The notes under the pieces: generated by a model
Told to the model about the DNA's origin: nothing
Seen by the model: the letters and a program-made list of their open reading frames with translations, nothing else
Databases searched by the model: none
In this document: piece after piece, positions 29,347-40,290 of the stretch
Layout of the letters: each line of letters opens with the position of its first letter
Position numbering within the stretch: position 1 is the stretch's first letter
Program-made: the position numbers and the translations under genes
From: Candidatus Geothermocultor quzhuomuensis
Lineage (GTDB): Bacteria; Actinomycetota; Aquicultoria; Geothermocultorales; Geothermocultoraceae
Assembly: GCA_015711795.1 (NCBI GenBank)
Contig: JACVJC010000005.1
Coordinates: 1 to 64,000, forward strand
Reading direction: 5' to 3'
DNA: 64,000 nt

Positions 29347-30216
29347 TTAAGGAGAGAAAACAGAGAGAGATTTAGGAGTAATACCAAAAGACATTGGAGT
29401 TTTTCCCCTTAATTCTCCATCGCACTGAACAAAAACTGGTGGAGTAGAACGAATAAAAACTTTCTTTACTTTAAAATACTCAACATCGCTATAGGAAACA
29501 TGAGACTTAGTCAAAACTCCAGTAACATATTTCATAAAATCAGAAATAGTGTTACCAGTAAAAATACATACGTCTAACCAACCATCATCAATACGGGCAT
29601 CAGTGGTAATGGTATATTTGCCAGCGTAAGAGCGAGCATTTCCAATCACCACAAATGAGCCTTTTCTTGTCATTCGCTCATCTAAGGTTACTTCCATTGA
29701 AACAGGCTTATAATTAAGTAAAGCTCTAGCCCCAGCTACAACATAAGCTAAGTTTTTAAGTAAATTTTTTACTTCAGGCTTAATATCAGAAACTACTTGA
29801 GCGTCAAAGCCTATCCCTGCCATTAAAACAAAAAAAGTTTCATCGGCAGTTCCAAGGTCAATTAACCTTTTCTTTTTTTGAAGAATGACTTCAATTGAAG
29901 CCACTATGCTTTTAGGGATATTGAGTTCGGTTGCTAAAACATTAGTTGTGCCACATGGAACTATCCCTAAAGGAATATTGCTTCCCACCATTCCATTAAT
30001 AACCTCAGAAACTGTTCCGTCGCCACCAACTGCTACAATTACATCAGGTTTAAAGGTTATAGCCTGACGAGCAGCTTTAACCGCATCCTTTTCGCCTTTA
30101 GTTTGATAAGTGTAAATTTCGTAACCACTTTTTTTAAATTTTTCTTTAATGGTAAGTAAATTTTTCTTTGCTTTTCCCTGTCCCGCTACCGGATTTACAA
30201 TCAAAGCTGCTTTCAA
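29347..30216 (-). CDS. Diacylglycerol/lipid kinase family protein (intact paralog of 14222-15088)
   Basis: AALIVNPVAGQGKA, VAVGGDGTVSEVINGMVGS. Confidence 0.9.
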   Translation of the reverse strand: MKAALIVNPVAGQGKAKKNLLTIKEKFKKSGYEIYTYQTKGEKDAVKAARQAITFKPDVIVAVGGDGTVSEVINGMVGSNIPLGIVPCGTTNVLATELNIPKSIVASIEVILQKKKRLIDLGTADETFFVLMAGIGFDAQVVSDIKPEVKNLLKNLAYVVAGARALLNYKPVSMEVTLDERMTRKGSFVVIGNARSYAGKYTITTDARIDDGWLDVCIFTGNTISDFMKYVTGVLTKSHVSYSDVEYFKVKKVFIRSTPPVFVQCDGELRGKTPMSFGITPKSLSVFSP

Positions 30217-31154
30217 TCTCTCTCACCTTCCCTTAAGTATTTTAAAACTTTTTTTAAATCACATGGTAATTCATCTTGAAAAAAAAGCTTTTTACCTGTT
30301 CTTGGATGTAAAAATTCTAATCGATAAGCATGTAAAAATTGCCTTTTCATCCCAAGCTCTTTTCCTTCCTTCCTTCCCCCGTAAATGAAATCACCAACAA
30401 CAGGATGGCCAATAAAGCTTAAATGAGTTCGTATTTGATGAGTTCTCCCCGTTTCCAAGTTTATCTCAAGCAAAACATATTTATCAAATCTTTCTAAAAC
30501 CTTAAAATGAGTAATTGCTTCTCTCCCCCTTGGAGTAACTTTAATCTTCTTCCGGTTACGAAAGTCCCTCCCTAATGGTGCTCTAATTGTACCATAATCA
30601 GGTGAAATGTTACCGCAAACAAGAGCTAAATAAGTCCTTTTAACTTTTCTCTCTCTTAAATCTTCAACCAACCTTAAGTGAGCATAATCATTTTTAGCGA
30701 TAATTAAAAGTCCTGAGGTATCTTTATCCAACCGATGGACTATCCCTGGTCTCTTAGGACCCCCAACTTGAGATAAATTTTTAGTATGAAAAAGAAGAGC
30801 ATTGACAAGGGTATCCTGATAATGACCATAAGATGGATGAGTTACCATCCCAGCTGGTTTTGAAACAACTAAAATATCACTATCTTCAAAAAGAACTTTA
30901 AAAGTAATGTTTTGAGGTATAACCTGAGGCTCTTGAGGAGAAGGAATTACAACTTTGATTATTTCCCCTTTCTTTACTCGATAATTCTTGGGGCGGTGTT
31001 TACCATCAACCCAAACTAATTTTGCCTTTATTAATTTTTCAGCAAGTGAGCGAGAGTAAATTTCCTTATATCGCGTTAAATAAATATCGAGGCGTTCGCC
31101 TCCCTCTTTAACTTCACCTTTTATTAATTTTTCTTCTTTTAAGGTTTTCATCAA
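30213..31154 (-). CDS. RluA/RluD family pseudouridine synthase
   Basis: S4 domain plus GIVHRLDKDTSGLLIIAK. Confidence 0.93.
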   Translation of the reverse strand: MMKTLKEEKLIKGEVKEGGERLDIYLTRYKEIYSRSLAEKLIKAKLVWVDGKHRPKNYRVKKGEIIKVVIPSPQEPQVIPQNITFKVLFEDSDILVVSKPAGMVTHPSYGHYQDTLVNALLFHTKNLSQVGGPKRPGIVHRLDKDTSGLLIIAKNDYAHLRLVEDLRERKVKRTYLALVCGNISPDYGTIRAPLGRDFRNRKKIKVTPRGREAITHFKVLERFDKYVLLEINLETGRTHQIRTHLSFIGHPVVGDFIYGGRKEGKELGMKRQFLHAYRLEFLHPRTGKKLFFQDELPCDLKKVLKYLREGERD

Positions 31155-31157
31155 AAC

Positions 31158-31901
31158 CTAAACTAGCTTCTTTTTATAAAATAAAAAGCTTAGATAAATA
31201 AGGGAAATAAGAAAAAGAATTACACTAATCACTTGTGAACCTGATAACCCTAAAACAAAATCAGGGTTTTCTCTTAAAAATTCATTAAGAAAACGAGCGA
31301 GAGAATAAAGGAAAATAAAAATAGCAAAGAGAGCTCCGTCCTCTTTAATCTTTGAGCGCACTAACCAAAGAAAAACAAAAATGGCGAAGGCATAAAAGAG
31401 CTCATAAATCTGAGTTGGATGGCGAGGTAAATTTCCTAGGGAAGGAAAGATAACGCCCCAAGGGAGAGAAGTAAAGTGCCCATAGCAACAACCATTTAAA
31501 AAGCAACCAACACGCCCAAAAGCTAATCCTAAAGGGAGAGAAAGCCCTGCAATATCAGCTACCTTTTTTACAGGTAAGTTTTTGAAATAAATGACGCCAA
31601 TAACAGAGGTAAAACCACCAGCTAATCCTCCATAAAAAACTAACCCTGGCTTCCAAAAGGCTAAAGCTTCTAAGGGGTTTAAGTAAAATAATTCCCAGTT
31701 ATAAGCAGCATAAAAAAGACGAGCACCAATTATTCCTCCAATTGCTGCCCAAATCACTAAATCATAAACAATATCAGGGTCAAGCCTCTTCCTTTTAGCT
31801 TCATTTCGACCAACTATTGTTGAAAATAAGAAGGCTAAAGCGAGAAAAAAACCATAAGAATAAAGAGTCACTAGACCGATTTTAATTAAAATGGGATGCA
31901 T
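31158..31901 (-). CDS. lgt: Prolipoprotein diacylglyceryl transferase
   Basis: GRVGCFLNGCCYG, RHPTQIYE. Confidence 0.94.
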   Translation of the reverse strand: MHPILIKIGLVTLYSYGFFLALAFLFSTIVGRNEAKRKRLDPDIVYDLVIWAAIGGIIGARLFYAAYNWELFYLNPLEALAFWKPGLVFYGGLAGGFTSVIGVIYFKNLPVKKVADIAGLSLPLGLAFGRVGCFLNGCCYGHFTSLPWGVIFPSLGNLPRHPTQIYELFYAFAIFVFLWLVRSKIKEDGALFAIFIFLYSLARFLNEFLRENPDFVLGLSGSQVISVILFLISLIYLSFLFYKKKLV

Positions 31902-32358
31902 TTAAATTACCCCCTGGAGAAATCATCTTAAAATATGATAAAATAATTAAAAATAAACCAAAAACAAGAAAGCTATCAGCTAAATTAAAAACAGGCCAAA
32001 ATCGAAAATCAAGAAAATCAGTTACCATTCCATCTCTTAATCGGTCAATTAAATTGCCTAAAGATCCTCCTAAAGTTAATCCTAGCCCAACTTTTAAAAG
32101 AAGATTTCTTGGCTGAGAAAGACGATAATAAAAAAGAATTAAAAGAACAACAATCAGTGTAATTAAGATAAAAACTCCATAAAAACCAGGAAAAATTCCA
32201 AAAGCAGCCCCTTTATTTTTTAAATAAGTAAGATAAAAAAACCCTGGAATAACTGGAATTGATTTGCCCAATGGAAGGTTATTTTGAACAATAATCTTAG
32301 TTATTTGATCAGCAATAACTACCAAAGCAGCAATTATTATTAATATCAAAAGGTTCAC
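31882..32358 (-). CDS. lspA: Signal peptidase II
   Basis: LTYLKNKGAAFG, GGSLGNLIDRLRDGMVTDFLDF, FNLADSFLVFG. Confidence 0.94.
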   Translation of the reverse strand: MNLLILIIIAALVVIADQITKIIVQNNLPLGKSIPVIPGFFYLTYLKNKGAAFGIFPGFYGVFILITLIVVLLILFYYRLSQPRNLLLKVGLGLTLGGSLGNLIDRLRDGMVTDFLDFRFWPVFNLADSFLVFGLFLIILSYFKMISPGGNLNASHFN

Positions 32359-32363
32359 TCCAA

Positions 32364-32756
32364 CTAGCGAAGCTTTTCTTCTTTCTTTTTACACTCAATA
32401 CATAAATCAGCATATGGTAAAGCCTCTAATCTTTGAAAGCCAATTTCCCTCCCGCAGTGACTACAAATACCAAAATTTCCTTTTTCAATTTTATTTAAAG
32501 CAATTTCAACCCGTGATAATAAATCACGAACATTTCTTTCAAGAGAAAGGTCTCTTTCCCTTTCAAAAGTTGCAGTTCCACTGTCCGCATAGCTATCTTC
32601 ATATGCATTTTCCCCAGCAGCTTCGGATTGAGCTACCCTCATTAATCCAATTTCAATTTCCTTTAATTCTTTTTTTAATTTTTCCCTTTCTTCTTCAAGC
32701 AACTTTTTAAAAAATTTCAACTTAGACTTGCTTAAAGCAACTTTTTTGGGTGACAT
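32364..32756 (-). CDS. TraR/DksA-type zinc finger protein
   Basis: GNFGICSHCGREIGFQRLEALPYADLCIECKKK. Confidence 0.92.
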   Translation of the reverse strand: MSPKKVALSKSKLKFFKKLLEEEREKLKKELKEIEIGLMRVAQSEAAGENAYEDSYADSGTATFERERDLSLERNVRDLLSRVEIALNKIEKGNFGICSHCGREIGFQRLEALPYADLCIECKKKEEKLR

Positions 32757-35569
32757 TAAGAACCTCCCTTTACCTTATCAAGTTTTTCTATTACTCTTAT
32801 GCATTCACTGCAAAGAGAAGGGTATTGGGGGTTTTCCCCAGTTGACTTTCTGTAATTCCAACACCTTTCACATTTATTTGTTTTAACCCTCGCCACCATT
32901 ACAACTAAGCCTTTCAAGGTTTCACTGTGATAAATTATTTTATTTAAATTTTCCTCTTCAGTAAAATCGGCATCTTGAGCTAATAAGTTTACTTCAGAAA
33001 CGATAAAAATGGTAGGTAAGAGAGCACAATAGTCTTGAATTAATTCCCCTTGGCTTCCCTCAGCTTTCAAAATAATACTCGCTTCTAGTGAATCCTTTAT
33101 TATTCCATGGTCGCGGGCTCTTTCCAAAGCTTTTAAAACCTCACTTCTAATTGAAAGCAGTTTCTCCCACCTTTCCTCAATAACCTTATCAAGATATTTG
33201 GAATTTACAGTAGGCCACTTACTTAAATGAACACTCTTTGCTCCCTCTTTGACTTCTTCAGGCAAATGCTGCCAGATTTCTTCGCAGGTAAATGTTAATA
33301 TAGGTGATAAAATTTTAGTTAAGTTTACAAGAATTTCTAACAAAGCAGTTTGAGCAGATCTTCTCTCCTTTGAGGAAGGTAAAGTAGTATAAAGGCGATC
33401 TTTTAAAACATCAAAATAAAATGCACTTAAGTCATTAGCACAAAAGAAATTAATACTCTGAAAAACAAGGTGAAAGCGATATTGGCGATAATAATTATCG
33501 ACTTTATCGATAAGACGATTGATCTTAAGAAGAGCCCATTTGTCAATTTCCTCCATTTCTTGATAAAGAACTGAGTCTCTTTTAAGGTCAAAGTCATACA
33601 AATTACCTATGATAAACCGAGCAGTATTTCGAATGCGCCGATAGACCTCAACTAATCTTTGAAGTATCTCATTGGAAACAGCAACATCAGAAGAGAAATC
33701 AGAGGAAGCAACCCAAATTCTAAGAATATCAGCCCCAAGTTTTTTTATTACTTCTAATGGATCAATTACATTCCCTAAGGATTTTGACATCTTCCTTCCT
33801 TCTTCATCGACGACAAAACCGTGAGTTAAGACGGTACGGTATGGTGGAGCATTTTTACACCCAACAGAGGTCAAGAGTGACGATTGGAACCAGCCTCGAT
33901 GCTGGTCACTTCCCTCAACATAAAGGTCAGCTGGCCAAGATAATTCCTTCCTCTTTTCTAAAACTGCAGCATGACTAATACCTGATTCAAACCAAACATC
34001 AAAAATATCAGTTTCCTTGGTAAACTTGTTACCACCACAATTTGTGCAACTAATTTCAAAACTTAAAATCTCATCGGCTTTCTTGCGAAACCAAGAATCA
34101 GCTCCTTCTTTCCTAAACAATTCAGCAACAACTGCTATTGTTTTTTCCGTTATTAATTCTTTACCGCAACTTTCACAGTAAAAAATGGGAAGAGGTACCC
34201 CCCAAGAGCGCTGACGAGAGATGCACCAATCTGGTCTTTCCTCAACCATAGAGGTAATTCGATTGATGCTCCATTCAGGGATCCATTCTACCTCCTTAAT
34301 AGCTTGAAGTGTTTTTCGGCGAAGATTGAATTCTTTATCCATAGAAATAAACCATTGTTCAGTAGCTCTAAAGATAACTGGATTTTTACAGCGCCAACAG
34401 TGGGGGTAAGAATGGGTCACTTGCTCACTTCTAACTAACAATTCTCTCTTTTCTAAGTCATCAATAATTAAATCATTAGCCTTGTAGATATGATTTCCTT
34501 TGAACTTCCCAGCTTCTTCAGTAAAATAACCTCGATTATCAACAGGCATAGGGGAAGGGAGATTGTACTTTAAACCAATTTGGTAATCTTCTTCGCCATG
34601 ACCAGGAGCAATATGAACACAACCAGTTCCTTCATCTAAAGAAACAAAATCAGCTAAAATAACTTGTGAAGACTTTTCCTCAAAAAGAACATGAGTGCAA
34701 TGTAATCCTTCTAGCTCTTTACCTTTAAAATCTCTAACAACCTCGTATTTCTCAAAAAATTTATCCACAAGGTTGTAACCTAAAATAAAAATTTGGTTCT
34801 CTACTTTAATAGCTTGGTATTTTGCCTCTGGGTGAAGAGCAATAGCAACATTAGCCGGTAAGGTCCAAGGGGTTGTAGTCCAAATGAGAAAGTATGAAGA
34901 GCTCCCACTAAACAGCTCGTCTTTTAAAGGGAACTTAATAACAATTGAAGGTGATAATTTTTCACTATATTCAATTTCTGCTTCAGCTAATGCTGTCTCG
35001 CAATGATAGCACCAGTAAATTGGTTTTCTTCCTTTATAAATAAGACCTCTTTGGTAAAGTTCTCCAAAAACCTCAATATTAGTAGCCTCGTATTCAAAAT
35101 CTAATGTCAAGTAAGGTTTCTTCCAATCCCCAAAAATTCCCAGCCTTTTAAATTGTTCCTTTTGCCTCTCGACAAAATGAAGGGCATATTCCTTGCACTT
35201 TTTGCGAAATTCCTCTTGATTTACCTTCCACTTCTCGATCCTAAGCTTCTTTTCAACTTCATATTCAATTGGCTGTCCATGGCAGTCCCAACCTGGTACA
35301 AAGGGAACAAAATGGCCTTTGAGGATATTGTATCGCACAATAAAGTCTTTTAAAACTTTATTAAGAGTCGTCCCAAGATGAATATCTCCATTAGCATAAG
35401 GAGGGCCATCATGCAAAATAAAAGGTTTTCCTAACTTATTTTGCTCAATGATAAGTTTATATAGGTCGATTTCTTCCCAAAATTTTAAAAATTCAAGCTC
35501 ACGAAGAGCTAAATCTGCTTTCATAGGAAAATCAGTTCGAGGAAGATTAAGTGTTTCTTTGTAATTCAC
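32756..35569 (-). CDS. ileS: Isoleucyl-tRNA synthetase
   Basis: HDGPPYANGDIHLGTTLNKVLKD, KMSKSLGN, C-terminal zinc site. Confidence 0.97.
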   Translation of the reverse strand: MNYKETLNLPRTDFPMKADLALRELEFLKFWEEIDLYKLIIEQNKLGKPFILHDGPPYANGDIHLGTTLNKVLKDFIVRYNILKGHFVPFVPGWDCHGQPIEYEVEKKLRIEKWKVNQEEFRKKCKEYALHFVERQKEQFKRLGIFGDWKKPYLTLDFEYEATNIEVFGELYQRGLIYKGRKPIYWCYHCETALAEAEIEYSEKLSPSIVIKFPLKDELFSGSSSYFLIWTTTPWTLPANVAIALHPEAKYQAIKVENQIFILGYNLVDKFFEKYEVVRDFKGKELEGLHCTHVLFEEKSSQVILADFVSLDEGTGCVHIAPGHGEEDYQIGLKYNLPSPMPVDNRGYFTEEAGKFKGNHIYKANDLIIDDLEKRELLVRSEQVTHSYPHCWRCKNPVIFRATEQWFISMDKEFNLRRKTLQAIKEVEWIPEWSINRITSMVEERPDWCISRQRSWGVPLPIFYCESCGKELITEKTIAVVAELFRKEGADSWFRKKADEILSFEISCTNCGGNKFTKETDIFDVWFESGISHAAVLEKRKELSWPADLYVEGSDQHRGWFQSSLLTSVGCKNAPPYRTVLTHGFVVDEEGRKMSKSLGNVIDPLEVIKKLGADILRIWVASSDFSSDVAVSNEILQRLVEVYRRIRNTARFIIGNLYDFDLKRDSVLYQEMEEIDKWALLKINRLIDKVDNYYRQYRFHLVFQSINFFCANDLSAFYFDVLKDRLYTTLPSSKERRSAQTALLEILVNLTKILSPILTFTCEEIWQHLPEEVKEGAKSVHLSKWPTVNSKYLDKVIEERWEKLLSIRSEVLKALERARDHGIIKDSLEASIILKAEGSQGELIQDYCALLPTIFIVSEVNLLAQDADFTEEENLNKIIYHSETLKGLVVMVARVKTNKCERCWNYRKSTGENPQYPSLCSECIRVIEKLDKVKGGS

Positions 35570-35802
35570 TTTGCCTCCAATTTAATATGACTGAAACATC
35601 ATAATTTCTTTAGTGAGTATATAAAAGTGGAAAAACTTTGGGAAAAAGCTATCACAGCTAAAGAAAGTTGTCAATCCATTGCACTGATATCAAACCTTGA
35701 TTTTGAAGAAAAGTTTGAAAAAAGTTAGAAGAGAATTTTTTGTAAGAATTATTTTTTCTCCTTTTCTCACCTTTTATTATTCCAATAGAATTTTTCTTGA
35801 CC

Positions 35803-36510
35803 TTACTCTTCTTTATCCCCCATACTCTCTTGGTTCTCACCCTTTTCTTCTCTTTCTTCCTCTAATAATTCTTCTTCACCTTCCCACTCTTCAATCTCAC
35901 CTTGAGATTCTTCTAGTGACTCTTCGTTAATTATTCCTTCTTCTAAAGCTACTTCCTCAGACATCTCCCCAATAATTTCTGGTACTTCTTCTGTCTCTCC
36001 TTTTTCCTCCACTGAGACTGGAACTTCTGCCTTTTCTTGAGGAAGAACTGGTAATTTCTCAGCTTCTCTACTAAGCTCTTCCGCTGATGAGGCATAACTT
36101 TCTAGCAAAGTGTGAAATCTCTCCTTAAAATCATTAGCCAGCTTTTTGAGTGAATTTATTTCTGCTTGCTGTTCTTGTTTTTGAGTAAAAGCTTCTTGAA
36201 TAATTTCCTTAGCTTTCAGTTCAGCATCTCGAATAATCAACTCGGCAGCTCTTCGCGCATTATTTTGAATCTCCTCAGCAGACTTTTGAGCAGCCAACAT
36301 AGTGTCTTGGAGGGTTTGCTCAAAATTTTCATATTGCGCCAGCTTTTTCTGCAACCTTTCTACTTGTTCCTTCAAATCAATATTTTCTTGAAATAGTCTT
36401 TCAAATTCAGTAGCAACCTCATCTAAGAAAGAATCAACTTCTTCCTCATTGTAGCCACGAATTCCCCGCCTAAATTCTTTTTGATGAATATCCAAAGGGG
36501 TTAACCTCAT
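35803..36510 (-). CDS. DivIVA-domain cell division protein
   Basis: MRLTPLDIHQKEFRRGIRGYNEEEVDSFLDEVATEFE. Confidence 0.93.
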   Translation of the reverse strand: MRLTPLDIHQKEFRRGIRGYNEEEVDSFLDEVATEFERLFQENIDLKEQVERLQKKLAQYENFEQTLQDTMLAAQKSAEEIQNNARRAAELIIRDAELKAKEIIQEAFTQKQEQQAEINSLKKLANDFKERFHTLLESYASSAEELSREAEKLPVLPQEKAEVPVSVEEKGETEEVPEIIGEMSEEVALEEGIINEESLEESQGEIEEWEGEEELLEEEREEKGENQESMGDKEE

Positions 36511-36523
36511 CTTTAACCTCCTC

Positions 36524-36805
36524 TCATAAGCTCAACAATAATCTGACAAGAAAATTGTGAAGAATTTCTAAACAAACTAGGGCAATAAAAGGGGTAAGAT
36601 CTAAGCCAATGCCTCCCAATTCAACAATAGGGATATAACGGCGGAAAAAGGAAAAGATTGGATCAGTGACATCGTAAACAAAATCTAACACTTTTCCAGC
36701 TCCACCTCCTAGAGAGATAGGAACCCAAGAATGAATTACCCTTACCAATATCATTAGGTACATCAACCAAAATATAACATCGACGAATGAGATTATCAAT
36801 TTCAA
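36524..36805 (-). CDS. YggT family membrane protein
   Basis: LMILVRVIHSWVPISL...DFVYDVTDPIFSFFRRYIPIVELGGIGLDLTPFIAL. Confidence 0.92.
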   Translation of the reverse strand: MKLIISFVDVIFWLMYLMILVRVIHSWVPISLGGGAGKVLDFVYDVTDPIFSFFRRYIPIVELGGIGLDLTPFIALVCLEILHNFLVRLLLSL

Positions 36806-36817
36806 TTTTTACCACTC

Positions 36818-37615
36818 TCATCCCATTTCTTTAGCTCTTTTAATTGCTTTTTTAACCCCTTTAAAAATCGCCCTTTTTAAACCCTCTTCTTCAAAAGCTT
36901 CTAAAGCAGCGATGGTTGTCCCACCTGGAGATGTCACCATGTCAATTAACAAAGCAGGATGTTTTCCTGTCTCCTTTAACATGTAACCAGCTCCAATTAA
37001 AGTTTCAACTACTAACTTAGTAGAAATTTCCCTTGGTAGACCAGCTTTTAAGCCTGCCTCAACTAAACTCTCAACAAAATAGTAAAAGTAAGCTGGTCCG
37101 CAACCACTTAAAGCCATAGCTTCATTTTGATACTTCTCATCAAGAAAAATAACCTCCCCAACTGCCTTAAAAACTCTCTCCACTACATCTTTTACTTGAG
37201 AAGAAACATTTTTGCCTAATGAAATAACAGACATCCCACGACCAATAAGAGCAGGTGTATTGGGCATAACTCGAACCAACTCAACTTCTTCCCCCAACTT
37301 CTGACAAAAATAACTAGTAGGAATACCCGCCACAATAGAAACTAAAATCTTTTTCTTAAAATCAGCCGAAGTTATTTCTTCCAAAACATCATTAAGTTGC
37401 TGAGGTTTAACTGCAAAAATAATGATGTCGCCTTTCTCAACAGCTTGGATATTGTTTTCAGCAGCTTCAACTCCGTAAGCTTTTTTAAGAAAAGAGGTTC
37501 TTTCCCTCCGAATATCACTAACCATAATTTCACTGGGATTAAAAGCTCCACTGGCTATTAATCCTTTAGTTAGTGCTTCTCCCATCTGGCCAGCACCAAT
37601 GATTGAGACTTTCAT
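36818..37615 (-). CDS. proC: Pyrroline-5-carboxylate reductase
   Basis: GAGQMGEALTKGL, VRVMPNTPALIGRGMSV, SPGGTTIAALEAFE. Confidence 0.95.
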   Translation of the reverse strand: MKVSIIGAGQMGEALTKGLIASGAFNPSEIMVSDIRRERTSFLKKAYGVEAAENNIQAVEKGDIIIFAVKPQQLNDVLEEITSADFKKKILVSIVAGIPTSYFCQKLGEEVELVRVMPNTPALIGRGMSVISLGKNVSSQVKDVVERVFKAVGEVIFLDEKYQNEAMALSGCGPAYFYYFVESLVEAGLKAGLPREISTKLVVETLIGAGYMLKETGKHPALLIDMVTSPGGTTIAALEAFEEEGLKRAIFKGVKKAIKRAKEMG

Positions 37616-37678
37616 CTTTTCTCCTTTTTAAAAGAACTAATCTTAACTATTCCCATTCAAAGAGAGTCAATTCTTTGA

Positions 37679-38119
37679 TTAAAATTGGTTAAAAATTTTT
37701 TCTTGAAGTTTCCTCTTTTCTTCAGGACCAATTTCAACATTTTTTGGGGTAATGACAAATACTTTATTAGCAATAGGAGTAATGGCACCATTTAAGGCAT
37801 AAACAATACCACTAGCAAAATCAACAACCCTTTTAGAAACTTCCTTATCTGTATCTTGAAGATTTATTATCACTGGAATGCCCGCTTTAAACTTATCAGC
37901 AATTGATTGAGCATCATTAAAAGTTCGAGGTTCAACAATGTGAACTTGCATAGAAACTGGCACTGGCTGGAGATTCCTTCTCTCCCGATAATACTCCCGA
38001 TTAATCTTCCGAACCCGAGCAATTCCCTCTTCAACTAGCTCCTCGTCTTCTTCCTCCTCAACTAAGCCTAAAAAAGAAAGGGTTTTTTGTAAAAAATCTT
38101 TCATTTTAAACTCCTCCAA
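37679..38119 (-). CDS. sepF: Cell division protein SepF
   Basis: VHIVEPRTFNDAQSIADKFKAGIPVIINLQDTDKEVSKRVVDFASGIVYALNG. Confidence 0.93.
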   Translation of the reverse strand: MEEFKMKDFLQKTLSFLGLVEEEEDEELVEEGIARVRKINREYYRERRNLQPVPVSMQVHIVEPRTFNDAQSIADKFKAGIPVIINLQDTDKEVSKRVVDFASGIVYALNGAITPIANKVFVITPKNVEIGPEEKRKLQEKIFNQF

Positions 38120-38786
38120 AAATTGCTCTCCCCAAACGAATCATATTAGAACCTTCCTCAATAGCAACCTCAAAATCATTACTCATTCCCAAAGAGAGAT
38201 ACTTTATCTCAAAATTTTCTCCCTTTATTCTTTTTGCTTTTTCAAACAATTCTCTCATTTTTCTAAAATAAGGTCTAGTTTTCTCCGGTTCAACAAAGGG
38301 TGCAATAGCCATAAGCCCCATTATTTTGAGGTTTTTGTAAAATGCCAAGCTTTTTAAAAAAGAGATTGTCTCTTCTTCTTTTACTCCATATTTGCTTTCT
38401 TCGCCTGAAATATTGACTTCTACTAATAACTCTTGCACTTTACCAACCTTCTTTGCCCTTTTATCAATCTCCTCAGCCAGTTTTAAATTATCTAAAGAGT
38501 GAATGAGGTCAATTGAGTTAACAATATACTTAACCTTATTGCGTTGAAGGTAACCTACAAAATGCCATTTTATTTTCTCCTCTTTTAAGAGGGGATACTT
38601 TTCGAGAAATTCCTGAACTCGATTTTCTCCTATCTCAGTTATCCCTTCCTCAATAGCTTCTTTAATTTTAAGAACAGGTACATTTTTAGTCACTGCGATT
38701 AGTCTTATTTCTTCTGGTTTTCGTCCTGCTTGTTTTGCCGCTTTATTAATTATCTCCCTTACCTTAAGGATATTTTCTTTTATCAT
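38106..38786 (-). CDS. YggS/PLPBP family pyridoxal phosphate homeostasis protein
   Basis: IRLIAVTKNVPVLKIKEAIEEGITEIGENRVQE. Confidence 0.93.
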   Translation of the reverse strand: MIKENILKVREIINKAAKQAGRKPEEIRLIAVTKNVPVLKIKEAIEEGITEIGENRVQEFLEKYPLLKEEKIKWHFVGYLQRNKVKYIVNSIDLIHSLDNLKLAEEIDKRAKKVGKVQELLVEVNISGEESKYGVKEEETISFLKSLAFYKNLKIMGLMAIAPFVEPEKTRPYFRKMRELFEKAKRIKGENFEIKYLSLGMSNDFEVAIEEGSNMIRLGRAIFGGV

Positions 38787-38826
38787 TTCTCAATGAAATT
38801 TTAAAGCTACCCTTTTCTTATTAATC

Positions 38827-39483
38827 TTAATCAAACTCCTTAAATTCTCCTGTAACAAGATATGCAACCCTCTCACCAATATCAACTGCATGATCAGCAA
38901 TTCTCTCTAAATATCGAGAAATCAAAACCATAGTAGTTGCCCAATCCAATGAATGTTCCTCGGCTGAGCAACGAGCCAACGCCTTAAAGAAATCTTTAAA
39001 AAGACCATCGATTGGTTCGTCCAGTTTGGGCAATTCTTCAGCCAACTTAAGGTCATTTTTTTCAAAGGCTTCAATACTTGCACTGACTACCTGACGAGTG
39101 TGTTCACCCATTTTAGAAATAAGCTCAACTAAAGAGTTCTCTCTTTCACTCGGTATCTTAGTTAAATGCTTTACTGCTTTAGCCATATTAAAAGCCAAGT
39201 CACCCATTCTCTCTAAATGTATTGAGATGAAAAGAACTGAATGAATTAATCTTAAATCTCTAGCAACCGGGCTTTGAGTAGCAACCAAACTAATTCCTTT
39301 TTCTTCAATCTCTATTGTTTTCTTGTCTATTAAATCGTCGTTTTGGAAAACAGCATTTGCTTTTTCTGCGTTTCCTTCAATAACTGCTTCCAAAGCTAAA
39401 GCAATTGATTTTTCAACCTGTTTCCCAACCTCCACTACCTCCTTCTTTAAATCTTTCAGCTCCTCATGAAAACTTTTTCTCAT
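38827..39483 (-). CDS. phoU: Phosphate transport system regulator PhoU
   Basis: HEELKDLKKEVVEVGKQVEKSI...ERIADHAVDIGERV. Confidence 0.93.
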   Translation of the reverse strand: MRKSFHEELKDLKKEVVEVGKQVEKSIALALEAVIEGNAEKANAVFQNDDLIDKKTIEIEEKGISLVATQSPVARDLRLIHSVLFISIHLERMGDLAFNMAKAVKHLTKIPSERENSLVELISKMGEHTRQVVSASIEAFEKNDLKLAEELPKLDEPIDGLFKDFFKALARCSAEEHSLDWATTMVLISRYLERIADHAVDIGERVAYLVTGEFKEFD

Positions 39484-39497
39484 CTTTCATCCTCCAT

Positions 39498-40274
39498 TTA
39501 TCCAAATCTTCCAGTAATATAATTTTCGGTTCTCTTATCTTTTGGATTAGTAAAAATAACCTCAGTTGAATCATATTCAATTAATTTAGCCGGCCCGTTA
39601 GTATTTTCAGCAAGAAGAAAAGCTGTAAAGTCAGAAACCCGAGCTGCTTGCATCATGTTATGGGTAACAATGATTATTGTGTAGCTTTGCTTTAATTCAT
39701 CTATTAAATCTTCTATTTTTTGTGTCGAGGTAGGGTCGATAGCCGAACAAGGCTCATCCATTAAAATTACTTCAGGATTAACCGCTAAAACGCGAGCAAT
39801 ACAAAGTCTCTGCTGTTGACCTCCAGAAAGAGAAAGGGCTGGCGTGTGAAGTTTATCTTTTACCTCTTTCCAAAGAGCAGCTTTATCCAAGCTCTTCTCA
39901 ACAATCTCATCCAACCTTTTTTTATCTTTTATCCCGTGAATCCGTGGACCGTAAGCTACATTTTCATAAACTGACATTGGAAATGGATTGGGATGTTGAA
40001 AAATCATTCCTACTCTTCTTCTCAAATCAGCAACATTTACTTCACCACTATAAATATCTTCTCCATCGAGGAAAATTTTTCCTTCTATCCGAGTTTCTTC
40101 TATCAGATCGTTCATCCGATTAAGGCACCTTAAAAAAGTTGATTTACCACATCCAGATGGACCAATAAAAGCCGTTACTTTATTAGCACTTATGTCAATA
40201 GTTATGTTCTCTAACGCTTTAAAGGTTCCATACCAAAAATCTAAATTTTGAACTTTAAAAGTTACCTTAACCAA
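39498..40274 (-). CDS. pstB: Phosphate ABC transporter ATP-binding protein
   Basis: [36 protein letters not shown]. Confidence 0.96.
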   Translation of the reverse strand: MVKVTFKVQNLDFWYGTFKALENITIDISANKVTAFIGPSGCGKSTFLRCLNRMNDLIEETRIEGKIFLDGEDIYSGEVNVADLRRRVGMIFQHPNPFPMSVYENVAYGPRIHGIKDKKRLDEIVEKSLDKAALWKEVKDKLHTPALSLSGGQQQRLCIARVLAVNPEVILMDEPCSAIDPTSTQKIEDLIDELKQSYTIIIVTHNMMQAARVSDFTAFLLAENTNGPAKLIEYDSTEVIFTNPKDKRTENYITGRFG

Positions 40275-40290
40275 TTTTTTACCTCTCCTT

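Noticed and set aside
35570-35660. T-box leader upstream of ileS
   Set aside because: No GGGTGGTACCGCG-like antiterminator sequence found on the minus strand.
35658-35840. 60-aa minus-strand ORF after divIVA
   Set aside because: Overlaps the divIVA 3' end, lysine-rich with no family resemblance; unlikely to be coding.
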